Shown here piece after piece: positions 1 to 6,833 of a stretch of DNA of 64,000 nt. Source of the DNA: JABDII01 sp963815325 (lineage in GTDB: Bacteria > Gemmatimonadota > Gemmatimonadetes > Gemmatimonadales > GWC2-71-9); the NCBI GenBank assembly GCA_963815325.1, contig CAWFGG010000002.1:124001-188000 (forward strand), in the 5' to 3' direction. The position numbers and the translations under genes were made by a program. The notes under the pieces are model-generated. The model had not been told where the DNA came from and made no database searches. It saw only the letters and a list, made by a program, of their open reading frames with translations. Positions within the stretch are counted from its first letter, which is position 1. Each line of letters starts with the position of its first letter.

Positions 1-157
1 GGTCGGTCTCGAACTCGTCGATGTCACCCCCGCCAATGTTGGCAAGGTTTGCTCCGCCCTTGACTCCGAGCTTGATGCCCTGCGCCGAGGCCTGAGACAC
101 GGCCAGGCTGGCGGCGAACAGGACCGCGACCACAGCCAACAGGGAACGTCGTAGCAT
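1..157 (-). CDS. Outer-membrane beta-barrel protein, copy 1 (3' end outside window)
   Basis: Only the first 52 codons lie in the window. They read as a signal peptide (start MLRRSLLAVVAVLFAASLAV, then an AQG cleavage site) followed by the first beta strand GIKLGVKGGANLANIGG. This beginning is nearly identical to the two complete paralogues just upstream on the same strand. It is therefore the third member of a tandem array of porin-family barrels. A strong AAAGGAG ribosome site precedes the ATG. The cargo or partner of the barrel is unknown. The family assignment is firm by comparison with the neighbours; the full length cannot be judged. Confidence 0.75.
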   Translation of the reverse strand, partial: MLRRSLLAVVAVLFAASLAVSQASAQGIKLGVKGGANLANIGGGDIDEFETD

Positions 158-234
158 GGTCCGACTCCTTTCTCAGTTGGTCCTCAACCCCGCTCCAGCG
201 CCCAAAACTCATGGATTGAAGGTGAAGTGGTGAT

Positions 235-250
235 GAAGATTGTGCGGAAA
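235..250 (-). promoter_or_regulatory. Conserved upstream motif of barrel copy 1
   Basis: The + strand reads GAAGATTGTGCGGAAA, 78-93 bases upstream of the barrel copy 1 start. Almost the same word occurs at the same distance upstream of copy 2 (1093-1108), and its GCGAAA core also upstream of copy 3. Conservation outside the coding region at a fixed distance suggests a shared promoter or regulator site; the factor is not known. Confidence 0.45.
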
Positions 251-294
251 TGGCCAACGGAGAGACCACTCCCCTAGCATCAGTCCCAGTAGCA

Positions 295-323
295 GCGCGG
301 GCCGGGTCGAGCCCGGCCCGCGC
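295..323 (-). terminator. GC hairpin downstream of barrel copy 2
   Basis: A perfect 12-bp inverted repeat (GCGCGGGCCGGG with loop TCGAG) lies 24 bases past the stop codon of barrel copy 2. It lacks a T-run on the minus strand, so it may be a weak or factor-assisted terminator. It also separates copy 2 from the promoter region of copy 1. Confidence 0.45.
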
Positions 324-346
324 GATCATGGCCCTCCTGTGTCCGC

Positions 347-1009
347 TTACTTGTTGGGCGAGAAACCCACCGTGCCCGTGATCGAGATGACGCGGTTCTT
401 GATGTCGAACGGATCGGGATCGTCAGAAACCTTCGAGAGCCCGAGCGTGTAGCGCACGTCGACCCCGACTTCGGCTCCACCGACGTCGAACGCGATCCCT
501 CCACCGAACGCGACACCATAGTCCATGCTCTTGACTGGAACATCGATCGATGGATCATCGCAATTCACGTTGGCATCGACCCCACCCGAACTTCCCGACA
601 CCTTACAGCTGGCCTTGAACGCCACGGCCGGGCCGGCGTAGACGCTCGGACGCACCTTACTGCCCTCGATCGGGATGTTGACCTTGAACAGCACCGGCAC
701 TTCGACGTAATCGAGCTTGAACTTGGCTGCTGGGCCTGTTGCAACGTCTTCCTTTATGCCCTTCTGCGAATAGAGGACCTCGGGCTGGATCGCGAACATG
801 TCGCCGATCATGAACTCCGCGAACACGCCGGCCACGAACCCGAGTTTGGTCTTGGTGCTGCCGAGGCTATCGGCGTCCTTCCCGCCGATGTCGGCAATGT
901 TCACCCCGCCCTTCACCCCGAGCTTGATGCCTTGGGCCGAGGCCTGAGGCACGGCCAGGCTCGCCGCAAACAGAGCCACGAGGACAGCCCACAAAGATCG
1001 TCGTAGCAT
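347..1009 (-). CDS. Outer-membrane beta-barrel (porin-family) protein, copy 2
   Basis: 220-residue precursor with a signal peptide ending ASAQG and a body of alternating hydrophobic strands. Features typical of OmpA/OmpW-like small barrels are visible: YSQKG and YAGPAVAFKA strand repeats, a Cys pair in a long extracellular loop (around SCKVSG and NVNCDD), and a C-terminal strand ending FSPNK. The start at 1009 is chosen because AAAGGAGT precedes it and because it lines up with the signal peptide of both paralogues; an upstream in-frame ATG has no ribosome site. About two thirds identical by eye to copy 3. Probably a surface-exposed outer-membrane protein; the ligand is unknown. Confidence 0.8.
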   Translation of the reverse strand: MLRRSLWAVLVALFAASLAVPQASAQGIKLGVKGGVNIADIGGKDADSLGSTKTKLGFVAGVFAEFMIGDMFAIQPEVLYSQKGIKEDVATGPAAKFKLDYVEVPVLFKVNIPIEGSKVRPSVYAGPAVAFKASCKVSGSSGGVDANVNCDDPSIDVPVKSMDYGVAFGGGIAFDVGGAEVGVDVRYTLGLSKVSDDPDPFDIKNRVISITGTVGFSPNK

Positions 1010-1092
1010 CGTCCAACTCCTTTCACGTTCGTCCGGCACGTCTCCCCAATTACCAACATTGAAAGCTGAAGAACTGAGAGTGAAGGAGTCGT

Positions 1093-1108
1093 GAAGATTG
1101 TGCGAAAC
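1093..1108 (-). promoter_or_regulatory. Conserved upstream motif of barrel copy 2
   Basis: The + strand reads GAAGATTGTGCGAAAC, 84-99 bases upstream of the copy 2 start. It matches the copy 1 upstream site in all but two positions, while the bases between the motif and the ribosome sites have diverged. This argues for a selected control element rather than simple recent duplication. Confidence 0.45.
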
Positions 1109-1155
1109 GGTAGGCACCGAGCGACGAGACCTCGGTGCGATCTCATAGAAGCAAG

Positions 1156-1180
1156 GCGGGCCGGCTCATCGCCGGCCCGC
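1156..1180 (-). terminator. Hairpin terminator of barrel copy 3
   Basis: A 10-bp perfect stem (GCGGGCCGGC, loop TCATC) lies 27 bases after the copy 3 stop. On the minus strand it is followed by CTTGCTTCT, a modest T-rich tail. It resembles the hairpin after copy 2, so each barrel gene seems to be its own transcription unit. Confidence 0.5.
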
Positions 1181-1206
1181 ACCTGCTCCAGGTTGCCGAG
1201 TTCCCG

Positions 1207-1851
1207 CTATCGGTTGCTCGAGAACCCAACCGTGCCCATGATCGAGATGACTTGGTTCTTGATATCGTCGGGATCGGAGAAATCGTCGATGCTCGACAGC
1301 CCGAGCGTGTAGCGGACGTCCACTCCAACCTCCGCCCCACCGACATCGAAACTGACCCCCCCGCCGAACGCCAGGCCGAAATCGGTGCTCTTGATCTCGA
1401 GACCCGCATCGTCACAACTCTCGCTGGCTGAAACACCGCCGATGTCCGCCGCCAATTTGCAGCTCGCTTTGAAAGCCACGGCCGGACCGGCATAGACGCT
1501 CGGGTGAACCTTGCTGCCCTCGATCGGGATGTTCAGCTTGAGCAGCAGCGGCACCTCGACGTAGTCTACCTTCAGCTTGACCTCGTCGCCTCCAATGCTC
1601 TCCTTGGCTCCCTTCTGGGAGTAGAGGACTTCCGGCTGGATCGCGAACATGTTGCCAAGCATGAACTCCACGAACCCGCCAGCTACGAAGCCGGCCTTGC
1701 TCTCAGTACTGCCAGCATCACTCCCACCCAACTTGGCGAGGTTCACCCCGCCTTTGACCCCGAGCTTGATACCTTGGGCCGAGGCCTGAGGTACGGCCAG
1801 GCTTGCTGCGAACAGAACCGCGACCACAACCAACAAGGAACGTCGTAGCAT
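1207..1851 (-). CDS. Outer-membrane beta-barrel (porin-family) protein, copy 3
   Basis: 214-residue precursor starting MLRRSLLVVVAVLFAASLAV, with the same cleavage site and first strand (GIKLGVKGGVNLAKLGG) as copies 1 and 2. It keeps the paired Cys residues in the variable loop (SCKLAA and SESCDD) and the final strand ending FSSNR. The ATG at 1851 has AAAGGAG 8 bases upstream. The loops (residues about 45-55 and 130-150) differ most between copies, while the membrane strands are kept, as expected when surface loops diversify. No enzymatic residues are apparent. Function is inferred only at the level of an outer-membrane barrel. Confidence 0.8.
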   Translation of the reverse strand: MLRRSLLVVVAVLFAASLAVPQASAQGIKLGVKGGVNLAKLGGSDAGSTESKAGFVAGGFVEFMLGNMFAIQPEVLYSQKGAKESIGGDEVKLKVDYVEVPLLLKLNIPIEGSKVHPSVYAGPAVAFKASCKLAADIGGVSASESCDDAGLEIKSTDFGLAFGGGVSFDVGGAEVGVDVRYTLGLSSIDDFSDPDDIKNQVISIMGTVGFSSNR

Positions 1852-1929
1852 AGTCCCACTCCTTTCCAGGAAATCCGATGGCACCCAGCGAGCAAAGCTC
1901 GCCCTTCAAGAATGAAGAACCAGTGAAAC

Positions 1930-1940
1930 CACTGCGAAAC
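1930..1940 (-). promoter_or_regulatory. Partial copy of the barrel upstream motif
   Basis: The + strand CACTGCGAAAC sits 79-89 bases upstream of the copy 3 start, the same distance as the fuller motifs before copies 1 and 2, and shares their GCGAAA core. The rest of 1852-2122 shows no gene and no other clear signal. Confidence 0.3.
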
Positions 1941-2122
1941 GACCTCGCGAGCGCAAACTCACCGAGGTCGGGGGGCTTCGGTCTCGCCATCGAGACCACG
2001 CTCCCACCACCAATATCTACAATATTGCCGCTGGCGCCAGAGATTAGTCGGAAATCGGTGTGGCGGCCAAGATCGTGCGCTCCGTCGACCCGCTTTCCCC
2101 GAGGAGTGATGCTCCAGGACGG

Positions 2123-2911
2123 CTACTCCGGCGTGGTTCCGTATGAGGCCACATACGGCTTGCAGCGCTCCGGCGTTTCAGGCAGGACCACCAGGCCGAG
2201 CGGCCCCTGCGGCCGGATGCCAGCGGGGCAGTCCCGATCCCAGCCTCTGGCAGCCCACGACGGCGGAGGGTTCATCACCCGGACAACCACGCGCTGGATG
2301 GCTCGCGAGGGGGCGGGGGCGGCAGCGGGAGCAGCGACCGGCTGAGGCGCTGGAGCCACGGGCTTCGGTGCCCGTTGGGCGGGAGGAGGCACGGGGTCTC
2401 GGGCAGAGGCAGGCTCGGCCGCAGGCTCCGCCGAGTCAGGGACCCCCACCTGGGCGCTGGCTCGGGGAATGTTGGTCTCGGGTGGCGGTGCCGGGCCGAG
2501 ATCGATGGTGTCGCTGGTGGCCGACCCGGGCCGGTAGATTCGCTCCTTCCAGCTGGCCCGCTCGGACGGCACTCCGTGGTTCAGGGTCCACAGGGTCACC
2601 AGAACGGTGTCGGGAATGCCGTTTCCCATGCGTCGGATAGCGACTCCTCGACTGAGCCCCGTCGTGGTGTCCGACCCGACCTCCTCCCCATTCCGGTTCC
2701 AGGTGACCCAGTAGCGGATGGCGCTGCCCTCCGGAACCGGCACTCCGGCGCTCCACACGGCCTCGAGGCGCAGGGAGTCCTGGGCGGCGGCCCTCACCCG
2801 CTCGGGCTCGGGCGCACCCGCTGGCGCCACCCCCGCCGTGCTCCCGCCGCAGCCGACGACCAAGAGTCCCACGGCCGTGCCGATCAGCAAGATACTCCAG
2901 TTGTTTCTCAT
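2123..2911 (-). CDS. Putative lipoprotein, Pro/Ala-rich, unknown function
   Basis: 262 residues. The N-terminus MRNNWSILLIGTAVGLLVVG followed by CGG is a lipoprotein signal with a lipobox Cys at position 21. Residues about 45-140 form a compact domain with a probable Ig-like or fibronectin-like strand pattern (SIRYWVTWNRNG, VLVTLWTLNHG). Residues about 150-205 are a Pro/Ala-rich linker, and the C-terminus contains two Cys (RDCPAG, ERCKPY). I do not recognise a family. It is likely anchored in the outer or inner membrane and exposed to the periplasm. No obvious ribosome site precedes the ATG. The gene is followed by the outer-membrane barrel array but no operon link is visible. Confidence 0.6.
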   Translation of the reverse strand: MRNNWSILLIGTAVGLLVVGCGGSTAGVAPAGAPEPERVRAAAQDSLRLEAVWSAGVPVPEGSAIRYWVTWNRNGEEVGSDTTTGLSRGVAIRRMGNGIPDTVLVTLWTLNHGVPSERASWKERIYRPGSATSDTIDLGPAPPPETNIPRASAQVGVPDSAEPAAEPASARDPVPPPAQRAPKPVAPAPQPVAAPAAAPAPSRAIQRVVVRVMNPPPSWAARGWDRDCPAGIRPQGPLGLVVLPETPERCKPYVASYGTTPE

Positions 2912-2993
2912 GGTAGATCAGTAATGTCCCATCACATATGACTTTATGAGACTCATCTCATGTTTTTTCACGCATGGACCTACAGGCTGAGTT

Positions 2994-3626
2994 TCAAAAC
3001 TGGAACTCCACGACCTCTGGATCCGCGAATAGGGTGGCCATCACCGCCTGGTGGCCGCGTCGCCGTCCGGCCGCCTCCCACACGCAGGTCATAGTCTCCC
3101 CCGACCGGAATTGCTTTTGACTCCGAAACTTGAGCCCGTGTTGACGGAACAGCCGCTCGATTTCTTCGAACTTCTCGAATCTGACCGGGCAGATCACCTC
3201 GTAGGTGTGGGTTTCGTGCGCCCGGTCGATCCAGATCTCGATCCACGGAAAGGCCCAGAGGACCACCAGGGTGGCGCCTGTGCCGATGGCCACCGCTGCA
3301 TACTGCCCGCCCCCGATCCCCATCCCGAGTGCCGCGACGAGCCAAATGGTGGCTGCCGTGGTAAGGCCTTTGACCTTGTCTCCCGTTTGGAGGATGGCCC
3401 CCGCACCGAGGAAGCCGATACCGGTCACGATACTGGCGGCGATCCGCACCGGATCCTCGGGGCCTCCGAGCCGCGCCGAGAAGATGGTGAAGAAGGTGGC
3501 GCCGAGGCAGATGAAGATGATGGTGCGGAAGCCGGCCGACTTGTCGCGGAACTCGCGCTCGGCCCCGATCAACCCGCCAACCAGGAGCGCGATCAGGAGT
3601 TTCAGGAACTCGTCGGGAAGGAGCAT
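2994..3626 (-). CDS. MgtC/SapB-family membrane protein
   Basis: 210 residues. The N-terminal two thirds hold about four or five membrane segments with the family signatures GGLIGAERE (residues 17-25) and KSAGFRT, followed by GIGFLGAGAI and GLTTAATIW. The C-terminal 70 residues (from about YEVICPVR) look like the ACT-like cytosolic domain found in longer MgtC proteins. The family is linked to magnesium limitation and ATP-synthase modulation in pathogens, but many environmental members have no known role. The start at 3626 has GGAAGGAG-like context after GGGTTCA-free sequence; longer in-frame extensions would run into the tRNA gene. It stands alone on the minus strand. Confidence 0.85.
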   Translation of the reverse strand: MLLPDEFLKLLIALLVGGLIGAEREFRDKSAGFRTIIFICLGATFFTIFSARLGGPEDPVRIAASIVTGIGFLGAGAILQTGDKVKGLTTAATIWLVAALGMGIGGGQYAAVAIGTGATLVVLWAFPWIEIWIDRAHETHTYEVICPVRFEKFEEIERLFRQHGLKFRSQKQFRSGETMTCVWEAAGRRRGHQAVMATLFADPEVVEFQF

Positions 3627-3708
3627 GGGTGAGCCGGCCTCACGGGTTTCGGGACGGGAATGCAGACCGAAATCACAAGCCTCGACCAGGCGCAGGAAAG
3701 ACTGCCAA

Positions 3709-3791
3709 TGCCCGAGGCGAGAGTCGAACTCGCACGGGGTTGCCCCCGGTGGATTTTGAGTCCACTGCGTCTGCCATTCCGCCACTCGGGC
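3709..3791 (-). tRNA. tRNA-Leu (anticodon CAA)
   Basis: The minus strand folds as a class II tRNA. It has a perfect 7-bp acceptor stem GCCCGAG/CTCGGGC, an anticodon stem GTGGA/TCCAC enclosing loop CTCAAAA (anticodon CAA, reads UUG), a long variable arm (CGGGGGCAACCCCG) and a T arm with GTTCGACTC. The discriminator base is A, as in leucine tRNAs. The 3' CCA is not encoded. The 271 bases between this tRNA and the lyase gene at 4063 show no further gene and no promoter I would trust. Confidence 0.93.
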
Positions 3792-4062
3792 CCGGCCAAA
3801 ACCTGTCCGGAGCGCCGTGAATTCGCAAGCGCGCTGCAGCACGCACCACGGGCGGGACGGGCCCGGGCGCCAGGAATATTCGAGGCCTCATATCCTGGAA
3901 TACCGCTTCATACTGGCTTCACCATTTCGTTGGCCCCGGCCGGCCATCTTCCTCAGCGGCCTGCCGGACCCGCGGGGCCCATGCCCCGAGGCGCCTGGCG
4001 CAGCGAGTCGACGGCCGGAGATTGCCCGATTGGAGTGGTACGTCCCGATGTTCGGAGGATCC

Positions 4063-6720
4063 ATGGTGCCGCACGAGCCGCACAAGATCAAGACCGTCAG
4101 GCTCCTGTCGTTCCCTTCGCTCGAGGAGCGGAAGCAGCGCCTGGCGGCAGCGCATTTCAACGTCTTCAACCTGACACCGACCGAGGTCACCTTCGACATG
4201 TGTGCCCGGGGCACCGGCGCCATGACCCAGGAGCAGCTGGCCGGCCAGTTGATCGGCGACGAAGCCTACGCGGGGTCGCGGAATTTCGGGTCGCTCGAGC
4301 AGGCGGTAGCCGCGGTGCTCGGCCACGGCTATGTCTGTCCCACGCACAATATGCTGGGCTGTTTGAAGTTGGTCCTCACGACGATGGTGCCCCCCGATTC
4401 CGTGATCCCCAGTAACGCCCGCACCGGCATGGACGTCCTCCAACCGCTGGGGGTGGCCTATCCCCACGTGCGCGACCTCGCGGAGCCGGTCTTCACGGGC
4501 AATGTGGACCTCGCCAAACTCGAGCAGATCCTCCAGCAGGAGAGGGTCGCCATCGTCGGGCTCCAGACATTCGCCGATGGCCAACACCCCTTCAGCCTGA
4601 CGAATCTCCGCGCCCTCCGCGCCCTCGCCGACCGGTACGGCAAGCGGCTGGTCTGCGACGGCTCCCGGATCATCGAAAACGCCTGGTACATCCAACGCCA
4701 CGAACCGGGCCAGGCCGATCGCGCCATCGCCGACATCGTACGCCAAATCGTCAAGACCACCCACATCCTGATGGTCGATGGAGCCCAGGACCCCAAGTGC
4801 AACACCGGTGGCCTCCTCACCACCGACAATCCGGACGATCATGAGAAGTTCGTGAACGAGGTCGTGGTCTTCGAAGGCCTCCACACGTACGGCGGCATGG
4901 CCGGGCGCACGATGGAGGTGCTGGCTCGGGGTCTCAGGGAAATGTGTGACGAGGACGAGGTCCACTGGGTCATGCATCAAACCGAGCGATTCACCGAGCG
5001 ACTCCGCGACTCGGGTGTGCCGATCGAACGCGGGTGCGACGGCGCCTACCTCAAGGCCGACGAGTTTCTCCCGCATGTCGGCCAGCATGCGCAGGATACC
5101 CTCTCCGCTGCGCTGTTTCTGATATCGGGCGTGCGTGCCCTCGCTCAAGGGCTGGTAGGACGAGACCGGCTCGTGCCGGTGCAGATCCCGCGCCTCGCCA
5201 TGACCAACGAGCAGCTCGATGAAGTCGCGAACGCAATCATCAGCCTCTATCGCCAGCGGGAGGCGGTGAGCGGGCTCCAGGCAACGGTTGAGGGAAGATG
5301 GCGCGATCAGATGGAATACCGGTGGGTCTTCCCCGAGTTGGAGCCCTTTGCCTTCGACGTGTTCCCCTATGAGATCCATACGGTGGAACGGGTGGGCGTC
5401 CTGACCCGCGGCGAACGCGAGCGGGCCATCCGCGCCGCCGGCTACAACACCTTCCTGCTGCGCTCGGCGGACGTGGCCATCGACCTGCTGACCGATTCCG
5501 GCACCTCGGCCATGAGCCATGCCCAATGGGCTGCATACGACGGCGCGCGCGCCAGCGCAACTTCCAGCGATGAGTACCTACGACTCGTCAAAGTGCTGCG
5601 CGACGTGATCGGCTATGAATACATCATCCCGACCCACCAGGGTCGGGCCGCGGAGCACATCCTGAGCCAGATCATGATCACGCCCGGGCAATTGGTGCCC
5701 GGCAACATGTACTTCACCACCACCAAGCTGCACCAGGAGCTAGCGGGTGGCGTGTTCGTCGACGTGATCGTGGATGAGGCCCATGCGCCGGAGGTCGACT
5801 ATCCGTGGAAGGGGAACATCGACCTCGACAAGCTCAGGGCCGTGGTCGAGCGTCATGGCGCCTCAAACATCGCCTACATCTCGTTCGAGCACTCGGTCAA
5901 CATGGCGGGCGGCCAGCCGGTGAGCATGCAGAACATGAAGGAGGTCTACGAGTATTGCAGCGGCGCCGGCATCCCGATCTTCTTCGATGCCACCCGATTT
6001 GCCGAGAACGCCTACATGATCCAATCCCGGGACCCGAAGTACCATCACGTCAAAGTGGCGGACATCCTCCGGGAGATGATGCTCTATGGGGACGGCTGCA
6101 CGGTGAGCGGGAAGAAAGACTTCCTGATCAACATCGGCGGCATCCTCGCCTTCCGCGAGAACGCGGAATGGGCACGAAAGGCCCAGGACCTGCTCCGGGT
6201 CTATGAGGGCAACATCACGGACGGCGGACTCGCCACGGCCGATCTCGCGGCCATCGCGCGCGGGGTCGAGGAGATGGTCGATGACCGCTACATCAGCTCG
6301 CGAGTGCGGCAGACCGCGTATCTCGGGCAACTGCTGCTGGACGCGGGCGTGCCCATCGTCGTTCCGCCGGGGAGCCACGCCATCTTCCTCGATGCCAAGC
6401 GATTCCTGTCCCATCTCGACCAGGACGAGTATCCCGCACAGCGGCTGGCGGCGGAGATCTTCGTCGAGACCGGTGTCCGCGCGATGGAACGCGGCAACGT
6501 GTCGAAAGGACGAAACCCGGAGACCGGGGAAAACTACCGTCCGGCCTTGGAGTTGGTGCGCCTCACCATCCCACGCCGGGTCTACAGTAACGATCACATG
6601 CAGGCCGTGGCGGAGGGCGTCATCCGGCTGTATGAGCGGCGCCATGAGATCAAGGGACTGCGGTTCGTCTATGAGCCGGCCAAGCTGCGTTTCTTCCAGG
6701 GACGCTTCGAATCGCTATGA
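4063..6720 (+). CDS. Tandem-fused tyrosine phenol-lyase/tryptophanase-family enzyme
   Basis: 885 residues, twice the usual length of about 460. Both halves align end to end with PLP-dependent tyrosine phenol-lyase (TPL) and tryptophanase. The C-terminal half (about 428-885) resembles TPL most. It has DSGTSAMS (478-485), the phosphate-binding PTHQGR (523-528), MYFTTT (549-554), FDATR (641-645), the Schiff-base Lys in SGKKD (684-685), the TPL-type specificity Arg in AMERG (810) and RFF (876-878). But it has lost the GDEAYAGS motif (here a divergent stretch at 490-502) and the Tyr of SYGG (EGNITDGG, 715-722). The N-terminal half is the mirror image: it keeps GDEAYAGS (65-72) and EGLHTYGG (271-278) but lacks QGR, the catalytic Lys (Ala-Gln at 241-242) and the specificity Arg. 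The expected reaction is beta-elimination of an aromatic amino acid to pyruvate, ammonia and a phenol or indole. The start is set by GGAGG just upstream of the ATG at 4063. No tnaC-like leader was seen. Confidence 0.88.
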   Translation: MVPHEPHKIKTVRLLSFPSLEERKQRLAAAHFNVFNLTPTEVTFDMCARGTGAMTQEQLAGQLIGDEAYAGSRNFGSLEQAVAAVLGHGYVCPTHNMLGCLKLVLTTMVPPDSVIPSNARTGMDVLQPLGVAYPHVRDLAEPVFTGNVDLAKLEQILQQERVAIVGLQTFADGQHPFSLTNLRALRALADRYGKRLVCDGSRIIENAWYIQRHEPGQADRAIADIVRQIVKTTHILMVDGAQDPKCNTGGLLTTDNPDDHEKFVNEVVVFEGLHTYGGMAGRTMEVLARGLREMCDEDEVHWVMHQTERFTERLRDSGVPIERGCDGAYLKADEFLPHVGQHAQDTLSAALFLISGVRALAQGLVGRDRLVPVQIPRLAMTNEQLDEVANAIISLYRQREAVSGLQATVEGRWRDQMEYRWVFPELEPFAFDVFPYEIHTVERVGVLTRGERERAIRAAGYNTFLLRSADVAIDLLTDSGTSAMSHAQWAAYDGARASATSSDEYLRLVKVLRDVIGYEYIIPTHQGRAAEHILSQIMITPGQLVPGNMYFTTTKLHQELAGGVFVDVIVDEAHAPEVDYPWKGNIDLDKLRAVVERHGASNIAYISFEHSVNMAGGQPVSMQNMKEVYEYCSGAGIPIFFDATRFAENAYMIQSRDPKYHHVKVADILREMMLYGDGCTVSGKKDFLINIGGILAFRENAEWARKAQDLLRVYEGNITDGGLATADLAAIARGVEEMVDDRYISSRVRQTAYLGQLLLDAGVPIVVPPGSHAIFLDAKRFLSHLDQDEYPAQRLAAEIFVETGVRAMERGNVSKGRNPETGENYRPALELVRLTIPRRVYSNDHMQAVAEGVIRLYERRHEIKGLRFVYEPAKLRFFQGRFESL

Positions 6721-6833
6721 TGCGCAGTTGAAGGGGACCAACCAGGGCGACTAAACTCCATGACCGAGTTTCGGCGCGTGCCGTTCAGCACGCGCCGCAG
6801 AAGACCGCCGCCCAGTGGAGACGACCCCTCCCC

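Noticed and set aside
2946..2968. ATGAGA-CTCA-TCTCAT stem followed by six T on the plus strand
   Set aside because: Looks like a small terminator, but no plus-strand gene ends before it; stem is only 6 bp.
3792..4062. A tnaC-type leader peptide or promoter before the fused lyase
   Set aside because: No short Trp-containing frame with a ribosome site and no convincing -35/-10 pair was found.
3919..5526. A 535-codon open frame antisense to the fused lyase
   Set aside because: It is fully opposite a strongly conserved gene, has no recognisable domain and reflects high GC content.
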